A DNA stretch of 64,000 nucleotides from assembly GCF_947488135.1 (NCBI RefSeq), contig NZ_CANKYW010000002.1:372001-436000 (forward strand). The letters are read 5' to 3'. The position numbers and the translations under genes were made by a program. The stretch is from an uncultured Marivita sp. (GTDB lineage: Bacteria > Pseudomonadota > Alphaproteobacteria > Rhodobacterales > Rhodobacteraceae). Below the pieces are notes generated by a model, which did no database searches, was not told the DNA's origin, and worked only from the letters and a program-made list of their open reading frames with translations. Below, piece by piece: positions 18,664 through 28,463 of the stretch; the first letter of the stretch is position 1, and each line of letters starts with the position of its first letter.

Positions 18664-19290
18664 ATGGTACGTTTGGCAGCGATTTCGGCGGGCGTGGCTC
18701 TTGTCGCTCTGATTGGCGGCGTCTGGTACGTAAGCATGCCATCGGGCGGCGGGGACGACAAATACGCCTCGTGTCGAAGCACGGCGGTCGCAGGTGGGTC
18801 GGATACGATCGGCGGGCCGTTCACTTTGGTTAACTCCCAAGGCGAAACGGTCACGGACGAAGATGTGATCACAAAGCCGTCGTTGATCTATTTCGGCTAT
18901 ACCTTCTGCCCGGATGTCTGCCCTCTCGATACTGTGCGGAATGCTGAAGCGGTCGATCTGCTTGCGGAACAGGGATACGAGGTTACTCCGGTCTTCATCT
19001 CCATCGACCCGAACCGCGACACGCCCGAGGCGGTCGGAGATTTCGCAGCCAATCTGCACGAGAACATGATCGGCCTGACCGGTTCTGAAGAGCAGGTTCA
19101 GGCGGCAAGCCAGGCCTACCGTACGTACTACCGCCGTCAGCCGGGGGACAACGAATACTATCTCGTCGATCACTCCACCTTTAGCTATCTGGTCATGCCC
19201 GAGGACGGCTTCGTGGAGTTTTTCCGTCGCGACCTGACCCCCCAGCAGGTTGCGGAAAGGGCGGCCTGCTTTCTTGACGTTGCCGGGTAG
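18664..19290 (+). CDS. senC: SCO1/SenC/PrrC copper-binding thioredoxin-fold protein
   Basis: A 208-residue membrane-anchored periplasmic protein that helps deliver copper to the CuA site of cytochrome oxidase and modulates RegB signalling. An N-terminal hydrophobic anchor (AAISAGVALVALIGGVWYV) precedes a thioredoxin fold. The metal site is complete: YTFCPDVCPLDT supplies the CxxxC pair, and VDHSTFSYLV supplies the distal histidine. It sits between regB (divergent) and regA (same strand, 78 bases downstream), the standard order in this group. Confidence 0.95.
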   Translation: MVRLAAISAGVALVALIGGVWYVSMPSGGGDDKYASCRSTAVAGGSDTIGGPFTLVNSQGETVTDEDVITKPSLIYFGYTFCPDVCPLDTVRNAEAVDLLAEQGYEVTPVFISIDPNRDTPEAVGDFAANLHENMIGLTGSEEQVQAASQAYRTYYRRQPGDNEYYLVDHSTFSYLVMPEDGFVEFFRRDLTPQQVAERAACFLDVAG

Positions 19291-19368
19291 CACGCCATTT
19301 GTTCGTTGAAGTTGGAAATTTCGCCGGTAATACTGACGGATAACGCAACTCGACGGGAGTGAACGACG

Positions 19369-19923
19369 GTGAGCGAGCGGACCTTGGACGATCTCGGAGA
19401 CGACAAAAGCCTCTTGCTTGTCGATGACGACGAACCGTTTCTGCGGCGTCTCGCGAAGGCGATGGAGAAGCGGGGCTTCGAGGTTGAGACCGCTCCGTCA
19501 GTCACTGCCGGGTCCGCCATCGCAACCGCGCGCCCTCCGGCCTATGCCGTCATAGACCTTCGGCTCGAGGACGGAAACGGCCTGGATGTGGTCGAGGTGA
19601 TCCGTGACAAGCGCCCCGACAGCCGCATCGTTGTTCTGACGGGCTATGGCGCGATCGCGACGGCGGTTGCGGCGGTCAAGATCGGTGTGACGGATTACCT
19701 GTCCAAACCGGCCGACGCCACCGACATCACCAATGCGTTGCTGGCCAAGGGGGATGATCTTCCGCCGCCGCCGGAAAACCCGATGAGTGCGGATCGTGTG
19801 CGTTGGGAGCATATCCAGAGGGTCTACGAACTTTGTGATCGCAATGTCTCGGAAACCGCGCGCCGCCTGAACATGCACCGCAGGACCTTGCAGCGCATTC
19901 TGGCGAAACGCTCGCCGCGCTAG
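19369..19923 (+). CDS. regA: Response regulator RegA/PrrA, GTG start
   Basis: A 184-residue two-domain regulator, cognate to RegB. The receiver domain (about 14-130) has the acidic pocket VDDDE, phosphoacceptor D63 in YAVIDLRLEDG, the T/S switch in VVLTGYG and the lysine in YLSKPAD. A proline hinge (LPPPPENP) leads to a Fis-type helix-turn-helix (NVSETARRLNMHRRTLQRILAKR) that binds DNA. The start is GTG at 19369, preceded by a weak ribosome site. Length and hinge are exactly those of the RegA family. Confidence 0.97.
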   Translation: MSERTLDDLGDDKSLLLVDDDEPFLRRLAKAMEKRGFEVETAPSVTAGSAIATARPPAYAVIDLRLEDGNGLDVVEVIRDKRPDSRIVVLTGYGAIATAVAAVKIGVTDYLSKPADATDITNALLAKGDDLPPPPENPMSADRVRWEHIQRVYELCDRNVSETARRLNMHRRTLQRILAKRSPR

Positions 19924-19929
19924 GCCAAC

Positions 19930-20418
19930 TCAGCCCAAATCGTATCGCTTGCTGACCTTCGCCACCGGCGTGCCATCAGCGAGTGTTTCATCGGGATGAT
20001 GCGCGTAGGTCTCGAAACCCCGGCTTTGATAATAGGCCAGCCCTCCCGAATTATCGGTGCGGATCGTCGCGTTGATCCACGAATAGCCAAGCTCTTTCGC
20101 CGCACGCCAGGACGCCTCGAACAGGTTTGACCCGACACCCAATCCGGTTTGTCCCACACGGACAAAGCTCGCGATGTCACAGGCCTCGGGCGGCAAATCC
20201 GGGTGCGGTTCGACGAATTGAAACCCAAGGATCCGACCGTCTTGGTCTTCCGCCACGTGCCATGCCGACCGATCCGGATCCTGCGCCATCCATGCCAGGA
20301 TGGTCGTCCGGGTCACCTCACCAGTATGGGCGGTGGTCCCACCCGTGCGGATAATGGCTGACAAAAGCTCCGCCATCTCCCTGGCGTCCAACGCGCCCGC
20401 GCGGCGGATCGTGATCAC
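19930..20418 (-). CDS. GNAT-family N-acetyltransferase
   Basis: A 162-residue acetyl-CoA-dependent transferase. The acetyl-CoA loop appears as GQTGLGVGSNLFEASWRAAKE, followed by INATIRTDNSGGLAYYQSRGFE, the usual motif B. The substrate is unknown; the family includes antibiotic-, peptide- and amino-acid-modifying enzymes. Its start overlaps the stop of the HD-hydrolase gene by 4 bases, so they are co-transcribed. Convergent to regA, leaving only 6 bases between stops. Confidence 0.88.
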   Translation of the reverse strand: MITIRRAGALDAREMAELLSAIIRTGGTTAHTGEVTRTTILAWMAQDPDRSAWHVAEDQDGRILGFQFVEPHPDLPPEACDIASFVRVGQTGLGVGSNLFEASWRAAKELGYSWINATIRTDNSGGLAYYQSRGFETYAHHPDETLADGTPVAKVSKRYDLG

Positions 20419-21011
20419 GCCATCTGCCCAAGTAATTTCGCGTGGCGCGATGTGAATTCGTTGCGGACCTCTACCGGCGGTCGCAAGACGATGGACAGGT
20501 CGGCGATCAGGTCCAGATCGGGCGCGCCGAAGAACTTGTCTGCCTCCGCCCGCGTGAACCCGGCAATCTGGGTCGCCTCCATCCAGGCGCTGATGCGGTC
20601 GGCTTTCTTGATCTGTTTCTTGAGCTTCGCGGGGGTGACGGCCGGCAGGCCGAAGCGAATGTGGATCGCTGCGGTCAGCCGATCATCCAACGCGCCGTAA
20701 CCCGACCCGACCGCGGCTTTCACAGGAGAAATCATGTCGCCGATCACGTATTCCGGGGCATCATGCAAAAGCGCGGTCAGCCGGTCGCTCGGCACCGCGT
20801 TGGGACAAAGCCGCGAGAAAAGCGTTTCGACCAACAGCGAATGTTCGGCGACCGAATAGGGGTAATCGCCAAAGGTCTGACCGTTCCAGCGCGCGACGAA
20901 AGCCAAGCCATGCGCGATGTCCTCGATCTCGATATCGACCGGTGTCGGGTCCAGAAGGTCGAGCCTGCGACCGGACAGCATCCGTTGCCATGCACGTGAA
21001 GATTTCGCCAT
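20415..21011 (-). CDS. HD-domain hydrolase (YfbR-like)
   Basis: A 198-residue HD-superfamily phosphohydrolase. The start MAKSSRAWQRMLSG is chosen because the family N-terminus begins there. Metal-binding residues are visible as YSVAEHSLLVE (first His), LLHDAPEYVIGDM (HD dyad) and the later Asp in KKADRISAWMEATQ. YfbR-like members are 5'-deoxynucleotidases, which is the likely but unproven activity. It is co-transcribed with the GNAT gene and divergent from ahcY. Confidence 0.85.
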   Translation of the reverse strand: MAKSSRAWQRMLSGRRLDLLDPTPVDIEIEDIAHGLAFVARWNGQTFGDYPYSVAEHSLLVETLFSRLCPNAVPSDRLTALLHDAPEYVIGDMISPVKAAVGSGYGALDDRLTAAIHIRFGLPAVTPAKLKKQIKKADRISAWMEATQIAGFTRAEADKFFGAPDLDLIADLSIVLRPPVEVRNEFTSRHAKLLGQMA

Positions 21012-21134
21012 ATTAGCCTCGTTTTCGACGTGGGTAGAGCGGCGGCGGGCGCTTGTAAACACGCACGCATTGCCGGGGCGGTGACCCCGTGCTAACTCGC
21101 CCACCAACAAATGATCACATGTGGAGCGCCGACA

Positions 21135-22523
21135 ATGGCCAAGGATTATATCGTCAAGGACATCGCTTTGGCCGGGTTCGGCCGCAAGGAACTGGACATC
21201 GCGGAAACAGAGATGCCGGGTCTGATGGCGCTGCGCGAAGAATATGGGTCCGAAAAGCCGTTGTCCGGCGCGCGCATTGTCGGGTCGCTTCACATGACGA
21301 TCCAGACGGCTGTTCTGATCGAAACGCTCGTCGCGCTGGGCGCCGATGTGCGCTGGGCGTCGTGCAACATCTTCTCCACGCAAGACCACGCGGCAGCAGC
21401 GATCGCCGAGGCGGGTGTGCCGGTCTTCGCGATCAAGGGTCAGACGCTGGAAGAGCATTGGGATTACCTCGACAAATCCTTCATGTTCCCGGAAGGCGCG
21501 AACATGATCCTCGACGATGGAGGCGATGCGACGCTCTATGTCCTGCTAGGCGCGCGGGCTGAAGCCGGGGAAGAGATCATCCCGGTCCCGCAATCCGAGG
21601 AAGAAGAGGTGATCAAGAAGCAGATCGCCAAGCGCATGGAGCAATCACCCGGCTGGTTCACCAAGACCCGCGACGCCATCAAGGGCGTGTCCGAGGAAAC
21701 GACGACCGGCGTCAACCGCCTCTATCAACTGATGCGCGAAGGCCAGCTTCCCTTCCCGGCAATCAATGTGAACGACAGCGTCACCAAGTCGAAATTCGAC
21801 AACAAGTATGGCTGTAAGGAATCTCTCGTCGACGGGATCCGTCGCGCCACCGATACCATGATGGCCGGCAAGGTCGCCGTGGTCTGTGGCTATGGCGACG
21901 TGGGCAAAGGTTCTGCCGCGTCTTTGGCCGGTGCCGGTGCCCGTGTGAAAGTCACCGAAGCCGACCCAATCTGCGCACTGCAAGCTGCCATGGACGGGTT
22001 CGAAGTGGTCCTTTTGGAAGACGTGGTGGGCACCGCCGATATCTTCATCACCACAACCGGCAACAAAGACGTGATCCGCATCGAGCATATGCGCGAGATG
22101 AAGGACATGGCCATTGTCGGCAACATCGGCCACTTCGACAACGAGATCCAGGTGGCGAGCTTGCGCAACCATAAATGGACCAACATCAAGGAACAGGTGG
22201 ACATGATCGAAATGCCGTCGGGCAACCGGATCATCCTTCTGTCCGAAGGCCGCCTTTTGAACCTCGGCAACGCCACCGGCCACCCGTCCTTCGTGATGTC
22301 CGCCAGCTTTACCAACCAGGTGCTCGCGCAGATCGAGCTATGGAAGAACGGCGGCCAGTACGAGAACAAGGTCTACATCCTGCCCAAGCATCTGGACGAA
22401 AAAGTCGCCCGCCTGCACCTAGGCCGGATCGGCGTAAAGCTGACCCAACTGTCGCCGGAACAGGCTGCCTATATCGGTGTCACACCCGACGGTCCGTTCA
22501 AGCCCGAGCATTATCGGTATTGA
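21135..22523 (+). CDS. ahcY: S-adenosylhomocysteinase
   Basis: A 462-residue NAD-dependent cytoplasmic enzyme that hydrolyses S-adenosylhomocysteine to adenosine and homocysteine, completing the methyl cycle. The start [17 protein letters not shown] is chosen over an upstream ATG at 21111. Hallmarks are [17 protein letters not shown], the substrate-site [17 protein letters not shown], the Rossmann loop [12 protein letters not shown] and the C-terminal KPEHYRY that completes the neighbouring subunit's NAD site. The 123-base upstream gap shows no riboswitch fold I can defend. Confidence 0.98.
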   Translation: MAKDYIVKDIALAGFGRKELDIAETEMPGLMALREEYGSEKPLSGARIVGSLHMTIQTAVLIETLVALGADVRWASCNIFSTQDHAAAAIAEAGVPVFAIKGQTLEEHWDYLDKSFMFPEGANMILDDGGDATLYVLLGARAEAGEEIIPVPQSEEEEVIKKQIAKRMEQSPGWFTKTRDAIKGVSEETTTGVNRLYQLMREGQLPFPAINVNDSVTKSKFDNKYGCKESLVDGIRRATDTMMAGKVAVVCGYGDVGKGSAASLAGAGARVKVTEADPICALQAAMDGFEVVLLEDVVGTADIFITTTGNKDVIRIEHMREMKDMAIVGNIGHFDNEIQVASLRNHKWTNIKEQVDMIEMPSGNRIILLSEGRLLNLGNATGHPSFVMSASFTNQVLAQIELWKNGGQYENKVYILPKHLDEKVARLHLGRIGVKLTQLSPEQAAYIGVTPDGPFKPEHYRY

Positions 22524-22545
22524 ACCAGTCTAATCAAGAAAAGCG

Positions 22546-22577
22546 GCGATTGCCCCGCGAAAGTGCGCCAATCGCCA
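22546..22577 (+). terminator. Probable terminator after ahcY
   Basis: An 8-bp perfect inverted repeat GGCGATTG / CAATCGCC with a 16-base loop begins 22 bases after the ahcY stop. There is only a weak T run (CGTTTCGG), so termination may be partial or Rho-assisted. Confidence 0.5.
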
Positions 22578-22637
22578 CGTTTCGGCCCCAAAAGCGGTCA
22601 ACCTTAACGCGAAACACGTGCGTTCAAGGAAGACGTC

Positions 22638-24488
22638 ATGCCAACCGTATATGGTAAGGGCTGGGCCGAGGAATTGTTCCCGGTCAGCGAAAGAGACACC
22701 CTGTTTCTAGGGAACATGGGCAACGACACAATCCACCCCGGCGTGGGCGAGGATACGATCAACGGCGAGATCGGAAATGATTGGGTCAGCTACAATACGC
22801 TGCGCGACGGCGAGCCGTTCATCGACCGTGGCGTCGAGGCAAACCTGCTGACCGGATCGGTTTTCATCCATGTCAACGAAACGCCTGTCCGGCATGTGCT
22901 TGAGAACATAGAGAACCTTGCGGGAAGCCGGTTCGACGATACCCTGATCGGCGACAATGCCGCCAACGTGTTCCAGGGATTTGACGGGAATGACATGATC
23001 CGTGGTCTTGCCGGGAATGACACCATCTTTCCGGGTGACGGAAATGATACGATCTATGGAAACGAAGGGGATGACGATCTTTATGCGGGTCGGGGCGATT
23101 CTCTACTGCACGGAGGAGATGGCACCGATTGGGCGATGTTCAGCACGACGACGAACAACGTTCCGATCTTCACCGGCGGTGTTAATGTCAATTTGAACCA
23201 TGAAATTGCACGGGTGCAAACAGCCACAGCAACCTCCACGCAAACGCTCCGGCAGATCGAAAACGTGCAGGGAACCGACAGCGCCGATGTCCTGACTGGC
23301 GATGCAACGGATAATTGGTTGTCCGGGCTGCATGGCGACGATGTTCTGATTGGTGCGGCGGGCGATGACATCCTGTTTCCCGATCTGGGCAATGACACTG
23401 CCGATGGCGGCGCGGGCGACGACATAATCGCTTACGACTTCGGGTCATTCGACAGCGGCCTGACCATCGACGCGGCTTTCGGCACAACGACGGGCCGAGC
23501 GAATGGTCAGTCTTTCACAGATGTATTCCAGAACTTTGAAGGTTACAGCGGTACGCGTTTCGCCGACAGGATGCAGGGCAGTGGACGGGCGGAAACAATT
23601 GGCGGCAACGAGGGCGATGACACTCTGATCGGCAGCGGCGGGAACGACACGCTTTACGGAGGTGATGGCGTGGACATCGCCATCTTCAACGGCGATGCCA
23701 ACCGCTTTACCATCGAGATCAGTCTTGACGGCCAGCCCACCCGCATCGTCGATCGGTCCGGGGCCGCGGCCATCGACATTGTCGAAGAGATCGAGCTGAT
23801 CGGGTTCGATGACCGGCTTTTCACGTTGATCGACGAAGGTCGGAATTCGATCATTCACTCGCGCAACGCGGGAGACTTGCTGAGTTTCCTGACCGAGGTC
23901 TATATCGTTTATTTCAACCGGGCCCCCGATGCCGAGGGGCTGCATTTCTGGATGGACGCGTTTCTCAACACCCATTGGGCCATTGACGACCTGACGCAGG
24001 CATTCTTCGATCAACCCGAGACGCGGGCACTCTACGACGGCGTTCCGACTGCCTCCGAATTTGTGGAGCGTGTCTATCAGAACGTTCTTGATCGCCGTCC
24101 TGATGCCGAAGGTCATGCCTTTTGGGTCGATGTGCTTGAACGCGGTGCGGTGAGCGAGGGGCGGTTCATTTACGAGTTTCTCGACGGGGTAAAATCCTTC
24201 GATCCGCCCGATTCCAGCGTAGCGTATGTTCTTCAGAAATCTGAAGACAGGGAATACCTCAACGATAAAACTGCCCTCGGACTTCGCTATGGCGCGACAT
24301 ATGGGTTGAACGACGTCGAGATGGCCCGGCAAGTCATGCAGATCTTCGACGGCAGCGACGCCACCCTGCGACATGCGCTGAATCAGATTGACGAGGCCTA
24401 TGCGCAAGCACTCGCAATTGACGGAACCGGGGAATTCCTAGTGCAATTGATCGGAGTGACGCAACAGCCGATCTTCGATGATGGATGA
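22638..24488 (+). CDS. RTX calcium-binding repeat protein with C-terminal DUF4214 domains
   Basis: A 616-residue acidic protein, probably secreted by a type I system because it has no Sec signal. Nonapeptide RTX repeats of the GGxGxDxxx kind occur in blocks: GNMGNDTIHPG near the N-terminus, then RGLAGNDTIFPGDGNDTIYGNEGDD, GLHGDDVLIGAAGDDILFPDLGND and GGNEGDDTLIGSGGNDTLYGGDG. These form calcium-bound parallel beta-rolls. The last 200 residues hold two copies of a DUF4214-like motif (YFNRAPDAEGLHFWMD and LDRRPDAEGHAFWVD), found in large surface or S-layer-like proteins. No transporter genes are adjacent. Its exact role is unknown. Confidence 0.88.
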   Translation: MPTVYGKGWAEELFPVSERDTLFLGNMGNDTIHPGVGEDTINGEIGNDWVSYNTLRDGEPFIDRGVEANLLTGSVFIHVNETPVRHVLENIENLAGSRFDDTLIGDNAANVFQGFDGNDMIRGLAGNDTIFPGDGNDTIYGNEGDDDLYAGRGDSLLHGGDGTDWAMFSTTTNNVPIFTGGVNVNLNHEIARVQTATATSTQTLRQIENVQGTDSADVLTGDATDNWLSGLHGDDVLIGAAGDDILFPDLGNDTADGGAGDDIIAYDFGSFDSGLTIDAAFGTTTGRANGQSFTDVFQNFEGYSGTRFADRMQGSGRAETIGGNEGDDTLIGSGGNDTLYGGDGVDIAIFNGDANRFTIEISLDGQPTRIVDRSGAAAIDIVEEIELIGFDDRLFTLIDEGRNSIIHSRNAGDLLSFLTEVYIVYFNRAPDAEGLHFWMDAFLNTHWAIDDLTQAFFDQPETRALYDGVPTASEFVERVYQNVLDRRPDAEGHAFWVDVLERGAVSEGRFIYEFLDGVKSFDPPDSSVAYVLQKSEDREYLNDKTALGLRYGATYGLNDVEMARQVMQIFDGSDATLRHALNQIDEAYAQALAIDGTGEFLVQLIGVTQQPIFDDG

Positions 24489-24671
24489 GCTGATCGTGCT
24501 CTTCGGTCGAAATTCGGCGAAAGGCTGGCTCGCCAGCCGATGAAGGGGGAAATTACGCCATTAAACACCAAAAGCGTCATTAACCATTGCCCAGTGAAAA
24601 GGTTTTTGCCACCTTCCCGTGCATTGGGGGCCGGTCCTCCGGGAACCGACAATATTCACAGGGAGACAGTG

Positions 24672-25013
24672 ATGGGTAAGAGAGACGATTTGATCGCACA
24701 ATATGCGGATGATTTGAAAAACAAATGCGGGATGACGCCGGACATGGATCTGCTGACCAAGGTCACGATCGGATGTGGGCCTGCAATTTACAACGCGGAT
24801 GCATCTACCGTCGCGGGATCGCAGCCGTCTGAGTTGGAAACGGTCAAGGACAACTTCTTGATCAAAAAGCTGGGTCTGAAAGACGGGCCGGAGCTTATGG
24901 ACGCGATCAACTCGGTGATCGAAACCTATGGCAAGTCCGAGCGGAACAAGTACCGCGCCGTCATCTACTACATGCTGACCAAGCGTTTCGGTAAAGAGTC
25001 GGTATATAGCTGA
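24672..25013 (+). CDS. DUF2853 family protein
   Basis: A 113-residue soluble protein of unknown function. The start MGKRDDLIAQYADDLKN (24672) is preferred because of the GGGAGACAGTG ribosome site directly upstream and because the longer frame has a poor N-terminus. The family is recognised by the N-terminal YADDLKNKCG and the C-terminal RAVIYYMLTKRFGKESVY. It appears monocistronic, with a 183-base upstream gap and a weak GC hairpin with T run downstream near 25035-25063. Confidence 0.85.
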   Translation: MGKRDDLIAQYADDLKNKCGMTPDMDLLTKVTIGCGPAIYNADASTVAGSQPSELETVKDNFLIKKLGLKDGPELMDAINSVIETYGKSERNKYRAVIYYMLTKRFGKESVYS

Positions 25014-25034
25014 GCGACAGCACAGGTTACGACA

Positions 25035-25066
25035 GGGGCGCGCCGTATCGGGGCGCCTTTTTCGTC
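25035..25066 (+). terminator. Weak terminator after the DUF2853 gene
   Basis: GGGGCGCGCC, a short spacer, then GGGGCGCC followed by TTTTTCG lies 22 bases after the stop. The stem is short (5-6 bp), but the T run is good. Confidence 0.55.
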
Positions 25067-25193
25067 TAACTTGACTCGATTTTTCAGGACTCGGCGTTTG
25101 GTAAACGGCGGGACTTCGTGTAGATCATTCATGACGGTCAGGACGACCGAAACCATATTCAGTTGACGCGCGTGGTGACTTGGGAGCGCGGGG

Positions 25194-25227
25194 ACGGAGG
25201 GTTTCGGCACTGCCCGGAACCCTCCGT
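25194..25227 (-). terminator. Terminator after the DUF1761 gene
   Basis: A 14-bp stem (ACGGAGGGTTTCGG / CCGGAACCCTCCGT with one G-T wobble) and a 6-base loop lie 7 bases beyond the minus-strand stop of the DUF1761 gene. The T run is weak. Confidence 0.6.
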
Positions 25228-25233
25228 TGAGTT

Positions 25234-25629
25234 TCAGAACATCGGGATCACGGCACCGATTACGGCAGAGCCGAAGGTCGCGTATCCGGCATCGATCAGG
25301 ATCAGGCGCATCGGGCGTCCGGCAAAGCCGTAATTGGTGGCAAGCCAAGGCGCGGCGAAGCATGCCCCGATCCCCAGACCGGAGGTGAAGCCTTTGGCCA
25401 CGGTCGTGATTTCCAGCATCGCAAACGCATAGTACATTGTCGCCGCAACGATGAGGGCGGACACGATGCTGATCACATAAGGTGCAGGAGATGTCCGGTT
25501 CGCCGGTTTCCCGTCGGCGTCGGTTCGGACGCCGGAGGCTGCAATCCACGGTTTGGCAAAGATGCTGTACCAGATTGCGCCGAACGCCCAACCGGCAATC
25601 CCGGCGACGACGACTGGAAGAATTGGCAT
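25234..25629 (-). CDS. DUF1761 integral membrane protein
   Basis: A 131-residue predicted inner-membrane protein with four hydrophobic segments: MPILPVVVAGIAGWAFGAIWYSIF at the start, YVISIVSALIVAATMYYAF, an Ala/Gly-rich one around GIGACFAAPWLATNYGF, and the C-terminal ATFGSAVIGAVIPMF. The WYS(I/P)xFxKPW motif after the first helix is typical of DUF1761. No function is known. It looks monocistronic, convergent to the DUF2853 gene. Confidence 0.85.
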   Translation of the reverse strand: MPILPVVVAGIAGWAFGAIWYSIFAKPWIAASGVRTDADGKPANRTSPAPYVISIVSALIVAATMYYAFAMLEITTVAKGFTSGLGIGACFAAPWLATNYGFAGRPMRLILIDAGYATFGSAVIGAVIPMF

Positions 25630-25674
25630 GGTGAAACTCCTAAGCAGGACACCCCTTAGTCTTGGGTAGTCTGC

Positions 25675-26094
25675 CTAGGCAGTCAAACCCGCAAGGTCAC
25701 AGACGATGCGCCACTCTTCTTCGGTCACCGGCTGCACGGAAAGACGCGAATTGTTCACCAGAACCATCTCGAACAGGCGCTCATCAGCCTTGATCTGATC
25801 CAGAGTCACCGGCGTTTTCGCAGCCTGAACCGCCTTGATGTCCACGCACTCCCACCGGTCGTCGTCGGTCGTCCTGTCTGGATGCGCTTCCGCGATCACT
25901 TCGACGGTTCCGACGACCGCCTTTTCCTTTTGCGAGTGATAGAAGAACCCGAGGTCACCCACCGACATCTCGCGCATGAAGTTGCGGGCCTGGTAGTTGC
26001 GGACGCCGTCCCATTCTTCCCCGACATCGCCTTTCGCGACCTGATCGTCCCACGACCATGTCGATGGTTCGGATTTGAAAAGCCAGTACTTCAT
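25675..26094 (-). CDS. EVE-domain protein
   Basis: A 138-residue PUA-like EVE-domain protein, a fold that recognises modified bases in nucleic acids. The start MKYWLFKSEPSTWSWDD is chosen because it is the canonical EVE N-terminus and because it overlaps the yciI-like stop by 4 bases. Core motifs GVRNYQARNFMREM and GDLGFFYHSQKEKAVVG are present. In this group the gene commonly sits with yciI-like and gpsA genes. The natural ligand is not known. Confidence 0.92.
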   Translation of the reverse strand: MKYWLFKSEPSTWSWDDQVAKGDVGEEWDGVRNYQARNFMREMSVGDLGFFYHSQKEKAVVGTVEVIAEAHPDRTTDDDRWECVDIKAVQAAKTPVTLDQIKADERLFEMVLVNNSRLSVQPVTEEEWRIVCDLAGLTA

Positions 26095-26366
26095 GGGCCG
26101 ACGACACGTTTCCACGGGATCAGGTCGACCGTTTCGAACAACCCGGCCTTGGCATAAGGGTCATTGTCGGCCCAGTCCTGTGCGACGCCCATATCCTTGA
26201 CGTTCAACACGAGCAGCGATCCGATCATCTGTTCTTCGTCGTCCAACAGAGGCCCGGCCTGTTCAACGACCCCTGTGGATTCGATGTAAGCCAGATGGGC
26301 GTCCCGGTTGGCCTTTCGGACATCGAGAGCGCCAGCCTTGTCGCGGGCAATGAGGGCAATCAGCAT
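26091..26366 (-). CDS. YciI-like protein
   Basis: A 91-residue dimeric alpha/beta-barrel protein of the YCII family. It begins MLIALIARDKAGALDVRKANRDAHLAYI and keeps the central His-Asp type residues (RDAHLAYIE, and WADNDPYAKAGLF). The biochemical role is undefined. It lies between gpsA (ends 1 base upstream) and the EVE gene (4-base overlap), forming the chain tsaD-gpsA-yciI-EVE. Confidence 0.88.
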   Translation of the reverse strand: MLIALIARDKAGALDVRKANRDAHLAYIESTGVVEQAGPLLDDEEQMIGSLLVLNVKDMGVAQDWADNDPYAKAGLFETVDLIPWKRVVGP

Positions 26367-27323
26367 TTACTCTTCCTTCAATGGGCGGGTCATCAGTGTT
26401 TCTATGGCATCGGCGACCGTCGTGGAACCATCAAGCAACCGCGTCACGATCTGCGTGATCGGCACATCGATATGCCGCTGGCGGGCAATGTCCATCATCG
26501 CGCGGGCCGTCGCAGCCCCTTCGACCGTGATCGTAGGGTCGAAAGGCTTGCCTCGCCCAAGGGACAGGCCAAGCCGGTAGTTGCGGGACAGGTCGGACGT
26601 GCAGGTGAGCGCAAGGTCGCCCAGACCGGATAGTCCTGCAAGAGTGTCGGTATCTGCGCCAAAAATAGCGCCGATCCTTTGCATTTCTGCAAAGCCACGC
26701 GTCATGGTTGCCGCCCGCGCGCTGTCACCCAGACCCGCCCCGATCACGGCACCGCAGGCGATCGCGATGACGTTTTTCAAAGCACCGCCAAGTTCGGCCC
26801 CGATCGTGTCGGTCGTGCGATATAGCCGCAAGGTGGGTGTGGTCAGACGATGTTGAAGCGCCGCGCCGACGTCGCTATCCGTACAGGCAAGCGTCAGGGC
26901 GGTGGGTCGGCCAATCGCGATATCGGCGGCGAAACTCGGCCCTGTCAACAGCGCGTTTACCCCATCGGGTCGAATGTCGGACAGGATGCCGGTCGCGCCG
27001 AGGCCGGTCGAGAGTTCGAGCCCCTTGCAGCACGCGACGAGCGGCATGGACAATTTCTTCATATCCGCCAACGCCGTCCGCAGCTGTTGCAGCGGTACGG
27101 CGACGAGAAGCGGGTCGCAGGTGACGAGCACGCCCGCATCGCTGGTCACGTCAAGGCTTTCGGGAAGTGGTGCGCCGGGTAGATAGGCTGTGTTGACGCG
27201 CAGATCGGCCATTTCCTTTGCCTGCTGCGCACTGCGGCACCACAAGGTGACAGGGTTTCCGGTCTTCGCCAAGGCGATGGCAAGCGCCGTACCGAAGGCA
27301 CCGGCCCCCATCACGCCGATCAT
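26367..27323 (-). CDS. gpsA: NAD(P)-dependent glycerol-3-phosphate dehydrogenase
   Basis: A 318-residue cytoplasmic enzyme that reduces dihydroxyacetone phosphate to sn-glycerol-3-phosphate for phospholipid synthesis. It shows the Rossmann loop [13 protein letters not shown], the [16 protein letters not shown] segment and the catalytic-lysine region [27 protein letters not shown]. Its start overlaps the tsaD stop by 4 bases. Length is typical. Confidence 0.97.
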   Translation of the reverse strand: MIGVMGAGAFGTALAIALAKTGNPVTLWCRSAQQAKEMADLRVNTAYLPGAPLPESLDVTSDAGVLVTCDPLLVAVPLQQLRTALADMKKLSMPLVACCKGLELSTGLGATGILSDIRPDGVNALLTGPSFAADIAIGRPTALTLACTDSDVGAALQHRLTTPTLRLYRTTDTIGAELGGALKNVIAIACGAVIGAGLGDSARAATMTRGFAEMQRIGAIFGADTDTLAGLSGLGDLALTCTSDLSRNYRLGLSLGRGKPFDPTITVEGAATARAMMDIARQRHIDVPITQIVTRLLDGSTTVADAIETLMTRPLKEE

Positions 27324-28390
27324 GCTTTCGCGCCCTTCTTACCGCTTCCCAACGCGGCGGGAGAGGCTTGGTCCAAAGGCCATCGCGGGCGCGCGGTAAG
27401 GGTCAGATCGTCCGCGCCGTCGCATGCCAATTTTTCCGCCCCGGCAAAGGCAATCATCGCGGCATTGTCTGTGCACAAGGACAGAGGCGGCGCGACAAAG
27501 GGCAGATCATATTCTCCGCATAGCGTCTCTAATGCGGCCCTGAGAGACGCATTTGACGCCACACCTCCGGCAACCGAGAACCCGGTGATCCCCGAACACA
27601 AAGCTATCGCGCGTCGGGATTTCTCCGCAAGGACATCCCGGATCGCAGCCTGAAAACCAGCGGCAAGGTCGTTCACATCCTGCGCATGCAAGCCGCCTTG
27701 TTCCGCAACCAGCTGGTCTCGCTGCCGCAGCAGGGCGGTTTTGAGACCGGAGAAAGAGAGGTCGCACCCGGAACGATCCAATAGCGGGCGCGGGAAAGCA
27801 AAGCGGGCCTCATCCCCGTCGCGCGCGCGTTGTTCGACAGACGGTCCCCCCGGCTGTGCCAGGCCAAGCAGACGCGCCGTCTTGTCGAAGGCTTCGCCGG
27901 GCGCATCGTCGATGGTGCTGCCAAGGCGGTGGAAGGACACGGGACCGTCCACGCGCAGGAATTGGCAATGCCCGCCCGAAACCAGAAGGATCAGATAGGG
28001 GAACTCCATACCGTCCGAAAGGCGCGGTGTGAGCGCATGTCCGGCGAGGTGGTTGACGCCAACCAAGGGTTTGCCGGTCGCGGCACTTAGCCCCTTGGCC
28101 AGCATCACACCGGAAAGGACGCCGCCGATCAATCCGGGCCCGGCGGTCACGGCAATCGCGTCGATCTCGGACAGGTGCAGACCGGCATCCGTAAGCGCCT
28201 GCTCGACACAAAGATCAAGCTTTTCCGCATGGGCGCGCGCCGCGATCTCGGGAACGACGCCGCCATATGCTTCGTGCAGGGCAGTCTGGTCGGCGACGAC
28301 GGATGACAGGATCGTCCGCCCGCGCAAAACGGCGGCGGCGGTATCGTCACAGCTGCTTTCCAACCCAAGAACAGTGAAGTCGCGGTCCAT
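27320..28390 (-). CDS. tsaD: tRNA N6-adenosine threonylcarbamoyltransferase TsaD
   Basis: A 356-residue ASKHA-fold transferase that places the threonylcarbamoyl group on A37 of tRNAs. It begins [22 protein letters not shown] and shows the metal-binding [30 protein letters not shown] and the [13 protein letters not shown] phosphate loop. It is the first gene of the tsaD-gpsA-yciI-EVE chain and divergent from hemD (74-base gap). Its ATPase partner TsaE is at 15033-15506. Confidence 0.97.
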   Translation of the reverse strand: MDRDFTVLGLESSCDDTAAAVLRGRTILSSVVADQTALHEAYGGVVPEIAARAHAEKLDLCVEQALTDAGLHLSEIDAIAVTAGPGLIGGVLSGVMLAKGLSAATGKPLVGVNHLAGHALTPRLSDGMEFPYLILLVSGGHCQFLRVDGPVSFHRLGSTIDDAPGEAFDKTARLLGLAQPGGPSVEQRARDGDEARFAFPRPLLDRSGCDLSFSGLKTALLRQRDQLVAEQGGLHAQDVNDLAAGFQAAIRDVLAEKSRRAIALCSGITGFSVAGGVASNASLRAALETLCGEYDLPFVAPPLSLCTDNAAMIAFAGAEKLACDGADDLTLTARPRWPLDQASPAALGSGKKGAKA

Positions 28391-28463
28391 CAGACTTTCC
28401 GTTGCGCCGTCAGGGTCAAGCAGTTACCACCCTTGGTTGCTGCTCACAACAACGCGGGATGTC

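Noticed and set aside
21012-21134. Possible SAH-type riboswitch in front of ahcY
   Set aside because: The 123-base gap shows no fold I could match to the known SAH or SAM-SAH aptamers, so it is not called.
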